Assembly (NCBI GenBank): GCA_009702205.1
Contig: WLIM01000006.1
Span: 1 to 17,897, forward strand
DNA from: Actinomycetota bacterium
GTDB taxonomy: Bacteria; Actinomycetota; Actinomycetes; Nanopelagicales; Nanopelagicaceae
Reading direction: 5' to 3'
DNA length: 17,897 nt
Of the stretch, positions 1-7,728 are shown piece by piece. Below the pieces are notes generated by a model, which did no database searches, had not been told where the DNA came from, and was given only the letters and a program-made list of their open reading frames with translations. The position numbers were made by a program, and so were the translations under genes. Positions within the stretch are counted from its first letter, which is position 1. Each line of letters begins with the position of its first letter.

Positions 1-446
1 ACATTCTTATAAGTTGCGGCTTTAGCCATATCTTTTGAATGTCCACGCCAATGCATAACCACATATTGAATTGCTGAATTACTTGCAACTACCGATGCCA
101 TTTTTGAATCTGCTAAGCCACCGCTTACATCGTTAATTATTGTTGCTCCGGCGCCAATTGCAGCCTGGGCAATATTCGCGCGTGTTGTATCAACACTAAT
201 TGTGACGCCTAATTCTGCGAGCTCGGTAATTACCGGGATAACTCGATCGCGTTCGGTCTCTTCACTAACTCGATCAGCTCCAGGCCGAGTTGATTCACCG
301 CCAACATCAATAATGTCTACACCTTGCGAGATCATTGTTTTTGCGTGGTTGATTGCGGATTCAAAATCAAAGTGTCGCCCGCCGTCAGCAAAAGAATCAG
401 GGGTTACATTCAAGATTCCCATTACAAGAGTTCGTTGCTGTGACAT
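1..446 (-). CDS. folP: Dihydropteroate synthase, N-terminal 148 residues (cut by window edge)
   Basis: This enzyme condenses 6-hydroxymethyl-dihydropterin diphosphate with p-aminobenzoate to give dihydropteroate in folate synthesis; it is cytosolic and the target of sulfonamides. The visible part holds the family hallmarks: NVTPDSF at residues 13-19, GGESTRPG at 49-56 (pterin/pABA loop), SVDTTR at 84-89, NDVSGG at 105-110 and MHWRG near 131-135. The ATG at 446-444 lies one base after the folE stop, so translation is probably coupled and the gene is the last visible one of the tilS-to-folP operon. The family is usually about 270 residues, so roughly the C-terminal 45% lies beyond position 1. 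Identity is secure; only completeness is unknown. Confidence 0.95.
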   Translation of the reverse strand, partial: MSQQRTLVMGILNVTPDSFADGGRHFDFESAINHAKTMISQGVDIIDVGGESTRPGADRVSEETERDRVIPVITELAELGVTISVDTTRANIAQAAIGAGATIINDVSGGLADSKMASVVASNSAIQYVVMHWRGHSKDMAKAATYKN

Positions 447-447
447 G

Positions 448-1071
448 TTATCGACTGTTAGAAGTTATCAAACTCATTGCTTCTGCCCTAGTTGCTGGAT
501 CTCGCAACTGTCCGCGCACCGCACTTGTTATTGTCTTTGCTTCAGATTTTCTAACTCCGCGCATCGACATGCACAAATGTTCGCAATCAATTACAACAAT
601 TACTCCAGCTGGATTTAAAACTTCAACCATTGCATCTGCAATTTGTGAGGTTAGACGTTCTTGTACTTGAGGACGTCTGGCATACATATCTACAAGTCTT
701 GCTAACTTAGAAAGTCCAGTTATCTGGCCACGTTCTCCTGGGATATAGCCAATATGTGCGACCCCATGAAACGGGGTTAGATGATGTTCGCAGTGAGAGA
801 AAACTTCGATGTCCCGAACAATCACTAATTCACGATGACCAATATCGAAAGTTGTTGAAAGAACTTCTTCTGGCTTCTGCCAGAGACCAGCAAAATTTTC
901 ACGCAACGCCCGTGCTACGCGTGCTGGTGTATCTCTTAAACCTTCACGCGTTGGATCTTCACCAATAGCAAGAAGTAATTCGGTTACAGCCTTTTCTGCA
1001 CGTTCATGATCAAACTCGCGTTTGGCACCGCCATCATGAGGTCCCATAGAAACTGGAGTTATCTCATTCAC
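448..1071 (-). CDS. folE: GTP cyclohydrolase I
   Basis: This enzyme converts GTP to 7,8-dihydroneopterin triphosphate and formate, the entry step of folate synthesis. It is 207 residues, normal for the family. The zinc ligands are visible: Cys94 and His97 in SHCEHHLTPF, and Cys167 in EHLCMSMRGV. The conserved segments GERGQITGLSKLARLVD (113-128) and RPQVQERLT (133-141) are intact. The start used is GTG at 1071, giving an 8-bp overlap with the end of ftsH (GTGAATGA, where TGA is the ftsH stop). An in-frame ATG at codon 9 (1047) is an alternative, since the first residues are not conserved. It sits between ftsH and folP as in Streptomyces and Mycobacterium and is expressed with them. Confidence 0.96.
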   Translation of the reverse strand: MNEITPVSMGPHDGGAKREFDHERAEKAVTELLLAIGEDPTREGLRDTPARVARALRENFAGLWQKPEEVLSTTFDIGHRELVIVRDIEVFSHCEHHLTPFHGVAHIGYIPGERGQITGLSKLARLVDMYARRPQVQERLTSQIADAMVEVLNPAGVIVVIDCEHLCMSMRGVRKSEAKTITSAVRGQLRDPATRAEAMSLITSNSR

Positions 1072-3115
1072 TTGGCGGAGTTACTTTCTTCTTGACCTTG
1101 CGCACAACTTTCTCTTCCTCTTCAACTACTGGAGGTTGTGGCTTAGCTGGTGAAAGCGCTACAGGTGGTTGGTTACTTGGCTTTCGTGAATCTGAACCCG
1201 TCCATGCTGGGCGCCTAGAAACCAATCTAACTTTCTTAAAAATTAATTCGATTTCATCTTTAAGCAACGTCTCTTTTTCAAGTAAGACTTCGACTAAATC
1301 ATCAAGTATCTCTCGATTGGCAACCAAAATTTCATAAGCTTCTTGATGAGCATTCTCAATCAGCGCACGAATTTCGCGATCTACAATTCCTGCTACTTCT
1401 TCAGAATAATCTCGTTGATGTCCATAATTGCGACCAAGGAATGGTTCACCTTCGCTTACGCCAAGTTTGATTGCGCCAATTCGTTCTGTCATTCCATATT
1501 GCGTAACCATGGCACGTGCAAGGTTTGTTGCTTTTTCAATATCGTTTGAGGCTCCAGTAGTTGGATCATGAAAAATTAGCTCTTCAGCTGCGCGACCACC
1601 AAGTGAGTAAGCAAGTTGATCTAGCATCTGGTTTCGAGTTGTGGCGTAACGATCTTCATCCGGCAAGATCATTGTGTAACCCAAGGCGCGACCGCGCGGC
1701 ATGATTGTTATTTTATGAACTGGATCAGTATGCGGAAGCGCATGCGCGACAAGGGCGTGACCACCTTCGTGATACGCGGTAATTCTTCGCTCTTCTTCAG
1801 TCATTAATCTGGTCTTACGTTGTGGACCTGCCATCACTCGATCAATAGCTTCATCAAGAGCAGCGTTTGTAATGACTTTAGAATTTTCACGAGCGGTAAG
1901 AAGTGCTGCTTCATTCAAAACATTTGCAAGGTCTGCTCCAGTAAAACCTGGTGTGCGCTTTGCGAAGTCCGCTAAATTAACCGATTTTGCAACCGGCTTA
2001 TTCTTTGCATGCACTGCAAGAATCGCGGAACGACCTTTTAGATCTGGACGATCTACTGGAATCTGGCGATCAAATCTTCCTGGACGCAAAAGCGCAGGAT
2101 CCAGAACGTCAGGCCGGTTGGTTGCTGCAATCAAAATAACTTGGCCATTTGCTTCAAAGCCATCCATCTCAACTAATAATTGGTTAAGAGTTTGCTCGCG
2201 CTCATCATGTCCGCCGCCAAGGCCGGCTCCACGTTGTCTACCAACTGCATCAATTTCGTCAACGAAGATAATTGCAGGGGCATTTGCTTTTGCTTGAGCA
2301 AAAAGATCGCGAACTCGTGATGCACCAACACCAACAAACATTTCCACAAATTCTGAGCCAGATATCGAATAGAACGGAACGTTTGCTTCACCCGCTACAG
2401 CTCGAGCAAGCAGAGTCTTTCCTGTTCCCGGAGGGCCATACAGAAGCACTCCCTTTGGAATTTTTGCACCAATGTCTTGATATTTTTGTGGCGCAGCTAA
2501 GAAATCTTTAATCTCAATTAATTCTGCAACTGCTTCATCCGCGCCAGCAACATCAGCAAAAGTGTTCTTAGGCATCTCTTTTGTTTGAAGTTTTGCTTTT
2601 GATTTACCAAATGAAAATACTCGATTGCCGCCTTGAGCATTTCCCATAAATAGTAAGAGCAAGAATCCAATTAAAAGGAGAGGTGCAAAACTTAGGAAGA
2701 GCGACATTAAGAAGGATTGAGTTGGAACCTTTACATCCCACTTCTTTGGTGGTGGATTACTTGTTAGAAGCTCAATTATTTGAGGCTCTTCACCGCTTAC
2801 AAATGAGGCATAAAGCTTCTTTGAGCCCTTAACAAAATTTCCAGATTTTAGAATTACTTCTATTTTCTGTTCGCGATCAATTACTAGCGCTGAATCAACT
2901 TTGTTAGCTGAAATAGCAGCAAGAATAGTTGAGGTTTCAACCTTAGTGAACTTATCTCCGCTTGAAGAAATGCGGCCAAAAAAGCTGACGAGAACTAACG
3001 CAAGAACAATCCAGAATAAAGGGCCGCGCAAAACTTTACGGAAGCGCGCCTTAGAAAAAGTTAATTTCTTCTTGGGCGCAATTGGCGCCTTCTTCTTTGA
3101 ATTTTTCTCACTCAT
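1064..3115 (-). CDS. ftsH: ATP-dependent zinc metalloprotease FtsH
   Basis: This membrane-anchored AAA+ protease degrades misassembled membrane proteins and selected cytosolic regulators as a hexamer. It has 683 residues. A basic N-terminus is followed by TM1 at about 31-47, an extracytoplasmic loop at about 48-133, and TM2 at about 135-158. The AAA module has Walker A GPPGTGKT (227-234), Walker B IIFVDEID (282-289) and the second region of homology around ATNRPDVLDPALLRPGRFDR (331-350). The peptidase has the zinc motif HEGGH (449-453) and a third ligand, probably Asp525 in SNDIEKAT. The C-terminal tail is Lys/Val/Pro-rich low complexity, common in actinobacterial FtsH. Its ATG overlaps the hpt stop by 4 bp (ATGA), indicating translational coupling. 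Confidence 0.97.
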   Translation of the reverse strand: MSEKNSKKKAPIAPKKKLTFSKARFRKVLRGPLFWIVLALVLVSFFGRISSSGDKFTKVETSTILAAISANKVDSALVIDREQKIEVILKSGNFVKGSKKLYASFVSGEEPQIIELLTSNPPPKKWDVKVPTQSFLMSLFLSFAPLLLIGFLLLLFMGNAQGGNRVFSFGKSKAKLQTKEMPKNTFADVAGADEAVAELIEIKDFLAAPQKYQDIGAKIPKGVLLYGPPGTGKTLLARAVAGEANVPFYSISGSEFVEMFVGVGASRVRDLFAQAKANAPAIIFVDEIDAVGRQRGAGLGGGHDEREQTLNQLLVEMDGFEANGQVILIAATNRPDVLDPALLRPGRFDRQIPVDRPDLKGRSAILAVHAKNKPVAKSVNLADFAKRTPGFTGADLANVLNEAALLTARENSKVITNAALDEAIDRVMAGPQRKTRLMTEEERRITAYHEGGHALVAHALPHTDPVHKITIMPRGRALGYTMILPDEDRYATTRNQMLDQLAYSLGGRAAEELIFHDPTTGASNDIEKATNLARAMVTQYGMTERIGAIKLGVSEGEPFLGRNYGHQRDYSEEVAGIVDREIRALIENAHQEAYEILVANREILDDLVEVLLEKETLLKDEIELIFKKVRLVSRRPAWTGSDSRKPSNQPPVALSPAKPQPPVVEEEEKVVRKVKKKVTPPSE

Positions 3116-3663
3116 GAATACATATGCTTTGCTAATACGCCGATGAAATCTAAGTTGCGGTATTTCTCATCAAAATCCAGGCCATAGCCAACAACAAACT
3201 CTGTTGGAATATCAAAGCCAACGTATTTAACATCTACTTCAACTTTTGCAGCTTCTGGCTTACGCAACATAGTAAGAATCTCAACGCTTTTAGCTCCGCG
3301 GGATTCCAAATTTGCTTTTAACCAACCTAGGGTTAAGCCAGTATCAACAATGTCTTCAATGATTACAACTTCGCGACCTGTGATGTCTCGATCTAAATCT
3401 TTTAGAATTCTAACAACGCCACTTGATTTTGTTCCTGATCCATATGATGAAACGGCCATCCAATCCATTTCAATATGTCGCTGAAGTGATCTTGCAAAAT
3501 CAGCCATAGTCATTACTGCACCTTTTAGAACTCCGATTAAAAGTAGATCTCTTCCTTCGTAATCTTTCTCAACTTGCACTGCTAATTCTTTTAAACGCGT
3601 GCGAATTTGTTCTTCAGTGACAATTACGCGTTCGATATCAGTGCCGGTTGTTGCTAGATCCAC
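3112..3663 (-). CDS. hpt: Hypoxanthine(-guanine) phosphoribosyltransferase
   Basis: This enzyme salvages hypoxanthine, and usually guanine, with PRPP to IMP or GMP. It has 183 residues, the normal length. The type I PRTase PRPP loop VVIIEDIVDTGLT is at 99-111, the flexible-loop SYGSGT at 73-78, and the purine-contact segment IPTEFVVGYGLDFDEKYRNL at 152-171. The start is GTG at 3663, preceded by a purine-rich weak ribosome-binding stretch (AGAAAGAG) about 10 nt upstream; no better in-frame start is visible. It lies 21 bp after tilS and overlaps ftsH by 4 bp, the conserved actinobacterial order. hpt next to tilS and ftsH is also common in other Gram-positives. Confidence 0.96.
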   Translation of the reverse strand: MDLATTGTDIERVIVTEEQIRTRLKELAVQVEKDYEGRDLLLIGVLKGAVMTMADFARSLQRHIEMDWMAVSSYGSGTKSSGVVRILKDLDRDITGREVVIIEDIVDTGLTLGWLKANLESRGAKSVEILTMLRKPEAAKVEVDVKYVGFDIPTEFVVGYGLDFDEKYRNLDFIGVLAKHMYS

Positions 3664-3684
3664 GAGGCGATTCTCTTTCTACTT

Positions 3685-4668
3685 TTAGTGCTGAATTGGG
3701 TCAGTGCGTGAGAGCGAAAGTCTGCCCGAAATTCGTGAAACCTTCACACCGCCGGGGAGCGATGTGTGGCCCTGACCACGCCAATCACTCACAAATGCCT
3801 CAATCGGCTCGATATGAGCGGCGGAAATACTCCCAGCCGGGGCTCCCATCGCATAAATCGCCATTCTAAAGATCCGACTTCGAATGGCGATTGGAAGGTC
3901 AAGTAGAGCCGAAACTTCAATATTTGTCGGGTCTATCGTGGCAAAAATACTTTCAGCCCACTGATCAAGAGCTGATGCATCTTCGCGCAAAATTTTTGCT
4001 GATCTTGAAAGTGCATCCGCAATTCCTGGCCCAATTTGAACTTCTAAAAGTGGCAAAATATTTTCGCGAACTCTAACTCTAGTGAAATCATCATTTGAAT
4101 TATGTGGGTCAACCCAAAACTCAATACCAGCTTCATTACAAGCTGATTCCGTTGTTAATCGATCAATTGCGAGCAATGGTCTAATAAATATTCCTGAAAC
4201 TTCTTGCATTCCAGAAAGTGATTTTGTACCAGAACCACGAGCGAGTCCTAACAGAACACCTTCGGCTTGATCATTCTTTGTATGGCCAAGCAAGAAAGTA
4301 TTAACACCATAAGTTTCAATTGCTTGTTGAAATACTTTATATCTTGCTCGACGTGCTGAAGCTTCTAGACCATCAGTAATCTGAACATTTGCCTTACCAA
4401 CAAAAATATCTTTATACCCAATTTTTGTTAGTTGCTTCTTTGCAAATTCCGCAATTTGCGCAGAATTCTCCTGCAGGCCGTGATCTACAACAACGGCAAT
4501 TAAATCGATAGTAAAGTTTTTTGCTTCTAAATTTGCTGCGATTGCTAAAGCAAGTGAATCGGCGCCGCCTGAAACTCCAACACATACTTTGGAATTCGGC
4601 TCTAGTTTTTCAAACCAAACTCGAACCGCTTTTCGAATTTCTAAGAGTGCGGGAGTTGTGATGCTCAT
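3685..4668 (-). CDS. tilS: tRNA(Ile)-lysidine synthase
   Basis: TilS attaches lysine to C34 of the CAU-anticodon tRNA-Ile, using ATP, so that it decodes AUA; it is normally essential. It has 327 residues from the ATG at 4668. The N-terminal PP-loop ATPase has SGGADS at 33-38, and the second conserved block reads GHTKNDQAEG then LLGLARGSG, matching the family pattern GHxxDDQAE..LLxLxRGxG. It is shorter than E. coli TilS because the C-terminal tRNA-binding domains are reduced, as usual in actinobacteria. A GTG at 4677 is in frame, but it lies inside a TAGAGT -10-like element positioned 7 nt before the ATG, so I prefer the ATG. The gene follows the NlpC/P60 gene closely and precedes hpt. Confidence 0.94.
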   Translation of the reverse strand: MSITTPALLEIRKAVRVWFEKLEPNSKVCVGVSGGADSLALAIAANLEAKNFTIDLIAVVVDHGLQENSAQIAEFAKKQLTKIGYKDIFVGKANVQITDGLEASARRARYKVFQQAIETYGVNTFLLGHTKNDQAEGVLLGLARGSGTKSLSGMQEVSGIFIRPLLAIDRLTTESACNEAGIEFWVDPHNSNDDFTRVRVRENILPLLEVQIGPGIADALSRSAKILREDASALDQWAESIFATIDPTNIEVSALLDLPIAIRSRIFRMAIYAMGAPAGSISAAHIEPIEAFVSDWRGQGHTSLPGGVKVSRISGRLSLSRTDPIQH

Positions 4669-4675
4669 ATGGCGC

Positions 4676-4681
4676 ACTCTA
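4676..4681 (-). promoter_or_regulatory. -10-like element TAGAGT for leaderless tilS transcription
   Basis: On the minus strand TAGAGT is followed by 7 nt and then the tilS ATG (4668). The element sits in the short gap after the upstream gene's stop. It matches the actinobacterial TAnnnT -10 pattern with spacing suited to a transcript starting at the ATG itself. No clear -35 is seen. It could provide internal transcription of tilS-folP independent of the hydrolase gene. Confidence 0.45.
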
Positions 4682-4689
4682 TAAAACTT

Positions 4690-5910
4690 TTATACTCGAC
4701 CGCCAGATGGCATCAAACCCTTGATGCTATACATATTTGAATAGATGAGCCCAACTTTTCGAGAATTGGCCTCCCACATCATTCCGTTGCCGGCATAAAT
4801 AGTTATGTGGTGGATATTTTGGACTGATCCATCATATGAATAGAAAAGTAGATCGCCTGGAACTAACTCGCTAAATGGAACACGCTTTGTAGCAACAAAA
4901 TAAAGTGCAGCATTTAATCGGCCCCAACCTGGATAACCCAGCCCTGCACTCTTATAGGCGGCATAGACCAAGCCAGAACAATCAAATGCATTTGGACCTT
5001 GGGCTCCCCAAATATATGGCTTTCGAGCAAGCACTTGTTTCTTCGCAAATGCAACAGCTTTAGTTCTGATCTCTTCGGTTGATCGAATTGTAGAGCGACC
5101 AGTAAATCCCTTATTTGGCCAGACTTTAAATTGATTTGGTGTCTTGGTTGCAGTAACGGCATTTGCTTCTTCAAGAAGCGCTAATTGACGTTGTTGTTCA
5201 AGTGTTACACGTAAATTCTTAGCTTTAGCAAGTTCGGCCGCAAGTTTATTTTGAACTGCTCGTAATTTATCAACTTCTTTCTGTTGTGCAGCCTTAGCGG
5301 CATCAGCAGTTTTCTTAGTTTCAGCAACTTTTTGTGTCGCCTTCTCTTGAGCCGCTTTTGTCCGGTCTGCTTCAAGTTTTGCAACTTTTGCTGCAGCCTC
5401 AGCAACTTTAAATCTCTTGAGCGCAACAGTGTTTGTGTTGCCAATTTTATCTAAAGTTGTTAATTGATCAATCAAATCTTGTGGCCCGTTTGCGCTTAAC
5501 AGTGCATTTATATTTGTGAAATCGCCACCTAACTTGTAGGCATTCGCAGCCATTCTTCCGATGACTCTTGTTGCCTTAGCAACTTCTGCTTGAGTCTTTG
5601 CTGCATGCTCTGCTGCCGCGCGCGCATTCGCCTTCGCGATTGCCAATTCTTTCAATGCTTTGTTATACGCAGCTTGAGCTGCATTTGCGATTGCCACTAA
5701 TTGATTAAGGGTTTTAGTTGCAGAATTTAATACAGCAGCTGCCTTCTTGGCGGCCGCAGCCTTTGCATCTTCTTCCTTCTTCGCAGCATCTATCTGAGCC
5801 TGGGTTGGCTTTGGAGTTTTTGCAAACGCTAAATCGGAAGCAACAATGGATAGACCAATTGAAAGCGCCAAAAGCACACTTGTTGATTTGCGATATTTAC
5901 TTGAAAACAT
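4690..5910 (-). CDS. Secreted NlpC/P60 peptidoglycan endopeptidase with N-terminal coiled coil (RipA-like)
   Basis: This is a predicted cell-wall hydrolase that cuts the peptide stem of peptidoglycan outside the membrane, with a likely role in daughter-cell separation. It has 406 residues. The signal peptide spans about 1-30, with probable cleavage after AFA (28-30). Residues 31-245 are Ala/Lys/Gln-rich helix forming a long coiled coil, interrupted by the segment AYKLGGDFTNINALLSANGP (124-143), typical of actinobacterial RipA/NlpC proteins. The C-terminal NlpC/P60 domain (about 280-406) has Cys311 in DCSGLVYAAY and His368 in HHITIYAGNG. The third polar residue is probably in MMWEAN (377-382). 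The ATG is preceded by a GGGGG-containing ribosome site. It heads the tilS-hpt-ftsH-fol operon, 12-22 bp before tilS. Confidence 0.92.
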   Translation of the reverse strand: MFSSKYRKSTSVLLALSIGLSIVASDLAFAKTPKPTQAQIDAAKKEEDAKAAAAKKAAAVLNSATKTLNQLVAIANAAQAAYNKALKELAIAKANARAAAEHAAKTQAEVAKATRVIGRMAANAYKLGGDFTNINALLSANGPQDLIDQLTTLDKIGNTNTVALKRFKVAEAAAKVAKLEADRTKAAQEKATQKVAETKKTADAAKAAQQKEVDKLRAVQNKLAAELAKAKNLRVTLEQQRQLALLEEANAVTATKTPNQFKVWPNKGFTGRSTIRSTEEIRTKAVAFAKKQVLARKPYIWGAQGPNAFDCSGLVYAAYKSAGLGYPGWGRLNAALYFVATKRVPFSELVPGDLLFYSYDGSVQNIHHITIYAGNGMMWEANSRKVGLIYSNMYSIKGLMPSGGRV

Positions 5911-5931
5911 TTATTAGCAGCCCCCAGGGAA

Positions 5932-5937
5932 GTTATA
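5932..5937 (-). promoter_or_regulatory. Possible -10 (TATAAC) for the nlpC/P60-led operon
   Basis: In the 83-bp gap before the hydrolase gene the minus strand carries TATAAC about 21 nt upstream of the ATG, leaving room for a short leader with the GGGGG ribosome site at about 5921-5925. No convincing -35 is seen at 16-18 bp. The gap also holds two tandem copies of TGTGAA(A)TTA (5962-5980), which could bind a regulator. Confidence 0.3.
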
Positions 5938-5993
5938 TCGTCCAAGGATAAAGCTGTTACTTGTGAATTATGTGAAATTAACGCCTTGTGTCG

Positions 5994-6785
5994 CTAATTA
6001 GCAACATCTCGTCTCTTAAATAGAAGTGCGGCAAGGGCGCCACTTGCTACTAGATAGGCCAGAGAGACTGCCATTGAATGTTTATAACTTAGATCAACAT
6101 TTCCACCTTCGCCGAGGTTTGAAAAGTTAATTCCTGGCAACCATTTGCCTGTGCTGTTTATCAGAGCAGCAAGAATATTTTCCAGAATTAAATTCCAGAG
6201 AACGCCAACTGCAATCGCACTTATTGGAGATCTCAGCAATAGCCCAAGAATCATTCCAAAAGTTCCAAAGCAGAGAGTTGAAATAAAGATATTCAGCGTG
6301 CTTTCAAAGAGCAGGTGCATGGCCGCAGAAGATGTCCAAGCGGTGGTATCAACTTTTGCTCTGCCTGATAGCGCAAATGAGATGCCAATACTTAAAGCGC
6401 CTGCGAATAAGACCATAACTAATGCAAATAACTTCATTGCTATGAATTTGCCTGCCAAAATTTTCATGCGAGAAGGTTGGCGAACTAAGAGATTGCGCAG
6501 AGTTCCAAGTGAATACTCCTGTGCGGTTTGTGAAGCAAAGATGCAGAGCGCCACCACACCAAGAAATACCCCGACCAATCTAAAGCCGTAGACCAAGCCC
6601 ATTGCGTGACTTAATTCTGCTGGGCCAACATGCTCGCCCCGTTTTGAATTTCCATCCTTGGAATTGATCATTAAAAAAACGATTGAAGTAAAGAGTGCGC
6701 TTAATCCTCCTACTGTCGCGATGGTTCCCAAAAGAAGAGTTGGGCGGCGAAGTTTGCGAAGCTCGGCAATGACAACGCGAATCAT
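5994..6785 (-). CDS. ABC-2 type transporter permease
   Basis: This is the membrane half of a two-gene ABC exporter; the substrate is unknown. It has 263 residues with about six hydrophobic segments: roughly 17-40, 68-86, 112-138, 160-184, 188-208 and 238-256. The cytoplasmic segment EYSLGTLRNLLVRQPSR (90-106) is the conserved ABC-2 permease coupling region, and the basic N-terminal VIAELRKLRRPTL is typical of this family. Its ATG overlaps the ATPase stop by 4 bp (ATGA), so the two are co-translated. Pairs of this kind are often bacitracin/lantibiotic-type resistance exporters (BcrAB-like), but nothing here fixes a substrate. Confidence 0.88.
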   Translation of the reverse strand: MIRVVIAELRKLRRPTLLLGTIATVGGLSALFTSIVFLMINSKDGNSKRGEHVGPAELSHAMGLVYGFRLVGVFLGVVALCIFASQTAQEYSLGTLRNLLVRQPSRMKILAGKFIAMKLFALVMVLFAGALSIGISFALSGRAKVDTTAWTSSAAMHLLFESTLNIFISTLCFGTFGMILGLLLRSPISAIAVGVLWNLILENILAALINSTGKWLPGINFSNLGEGGNVDLSYKHSMAVSLAYLVASGALAALLFKRRDVAN

Positions 6786-7699
6786 TTATTATCTCCAGTC
6801 ATTTCGAAGAAAGTTTCTTCTAAAGTCGGTAAAACAACTGAGATTGAAGAAAGCGTTATCCCTGATTCAAAAGCCATCCGATTTATTTCCGCGCTTACCT
6901 CTTTTGGTGCTGAAATATGAAGAGCACCTTCTACGACCATAACTTGATATCCAGAGTTACTAACTTTGTCGGCAAGTTTTGTAATATCAACTTCGTATTC
7001 TGGTTTTGCAACAATCATCGGTTTCTGAGCTGATAGCAATTCATTTGTGCGTCCAGAGAAAATAACTTTGCCTTCTCGCAACATAACTAAGTATTCGCAG
7101 ATCATTTCTAACTCACTAAGAATATGAGAAGAGACAAAAACCGTTGTCCCGCTATCCGCTAAATCTCTAATAATTCCTCTTACTTCTTGAATGCCTGAAG
7201 GATCGAGACCATTAGTTGGTTCATCTAAAATCAATAATTGTGGGTTAGGTAATAGCGCAGCAGCAATTCCAAGTCGTTGTTTCATACCTAGCGAATACGT
7301 TTTAAATTTTGAGCCACCGCGATCAGCTAAATCAACTTTCTTAAGGAGCTCATCAACTCTTGAAAGTGGAAAGCCACCAAGTTCTGCTAAAACTTTCAAA
7401 TTTTCGCGACCGGAGAGCGCTGGATAAAAAGCTGGCCCTTCAATCATTGCGCCAACATGAGGCAAATATTTCTCTGGATGAGTAATGCTTTCGCCTAAAA
7501 CAGTCCCGCTTCCACCTGAAGGCGTTATTAACCCAAGCAACATCCGAATAGTTGTGGTCTTGCCAGAGCCATTTGGTCCAACAAAACCACAAATAGATCC
7601 TGCAGGAACTTCAAAGTTTCCGTGCGATAAGGCTGCACGTTCGCCATAAATCTTCGTTAAATCACTTGCCGTTATTGCTGGTACGAGGCTTTTGTTCAT
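6782..7699 (-). CDS. ABC transporter ATP-binding protein (BcrA/CcmA-like)
   Basis: This is the ATPase that energises the adjacent ABC-2 permease. It has 305 residues. Walker A GPNGSGKTT is at 41-49, signature SLGMKQ at 136-141, Walker B LLILDEP at 155-161 followed by the D-loop region NGLDPSG, and the switch His at 192 in SSHILSE. Residues 86-101 (IEGPAFYPALSGRENL) resemble bacitracin/lantibiotic exporter ATPases. The C-terminal 80 residues form the extra domain common in this subfamily. The ATG at 7699 is preceded 6 nt upstream by TAGTGT, suggesting a leaderless transcript. The gene is divergent from metZ with only 29 bp between starts. Function as an exporter is inferred from the family. 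Confidence 0.92.
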   Translation of the reverse strand: MNKSLVPAITASDLTKIYGERAALSHGNFEVPAGSICGFVGPNGSGKTTTIRMLLGLITPSGGSGTVLGESITHPEKYLPHVGAMIEGPAFYPALSGRENLKVLAELGGFPLSRVDELLKKVDLADRGGSKFKTYSLGMKQRLGIAAALLPNPQLLILDEPTNGLDPSGIQEVRGIIRDLADSGTTVFVSSHILSELEMICEYLVMLREGKVIFSGRTNELLSAQKPMIVAKPEYEVDITKLADKVSNSGYQVMVVEGALHISAPKEVSAEINRMAFESGITLSSISVVLPTLEETFFEMTGDNK

Positions 7700-7705
7700 G
7701 TCGCC

Positions 7706-7711
7706 ACACTA
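7706..7711 (-). promoter_or_regulatory. -10-like element TAGTGT for leaderless ABC ATPase transcription
   Basis: The minus strand reads TAGTGT, then six bases (GGCGAC), then the ATG at 7699. There is no Shine-Dalgarno sequence in this gap. The pattern TAnnnT at this distance repeats at several other genes in the window. Confidence 0.5.
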
Positions 7712-7716
7712 CCTAC

Positions 7717-7722
7717 TAAAGT
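7717..7722 (+). promoter_or_regulatory. -10-like element TAAAGT for leaderless metZ transcription
   Basis: The plus strand reads TAAAGT, then six bases (TCTCCC), then the metZ ATG at 7729. It lies 5 bp from the opposing TAGTGT element, so RNA polymerase could not occupy both promoters at once. No Shine-Dalgarno sequence is seen. Confidence 0.5.
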
Positions 7723-7728
7723 TCTCCC

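Noticed and set aside
1872..2297. Long open frame on the plus strand opposite ftsH
   Set aside because: It is the antisense of the conserved AAA domain, has no ribosome site, and its composition (Arg/Ser-rich) is typical of a shadow frame.
5150..5860. Apparent Ala/Lys repeat region
   Set aside because: It is a coiled-coil composition bias of the NlpC/P60 protein, with no regular repeat unit at the DNA level.
5911..5993. c-di-AMP (ydaO-type) riboswitch before the NlpC/P60 gene, as known for some actinobacterial wall hydrolases
   Set aside because: The gap is only 83 bp and shows no matching stems; such riboswitches are considerably longer.
5993..6002. Perfect palindrome GCTAATTAGC spanning the permease stop
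   Set aside because: It has no loop and is AT-rich, so it cannot form a useful terminator hairpin; the length is compatible with chance.
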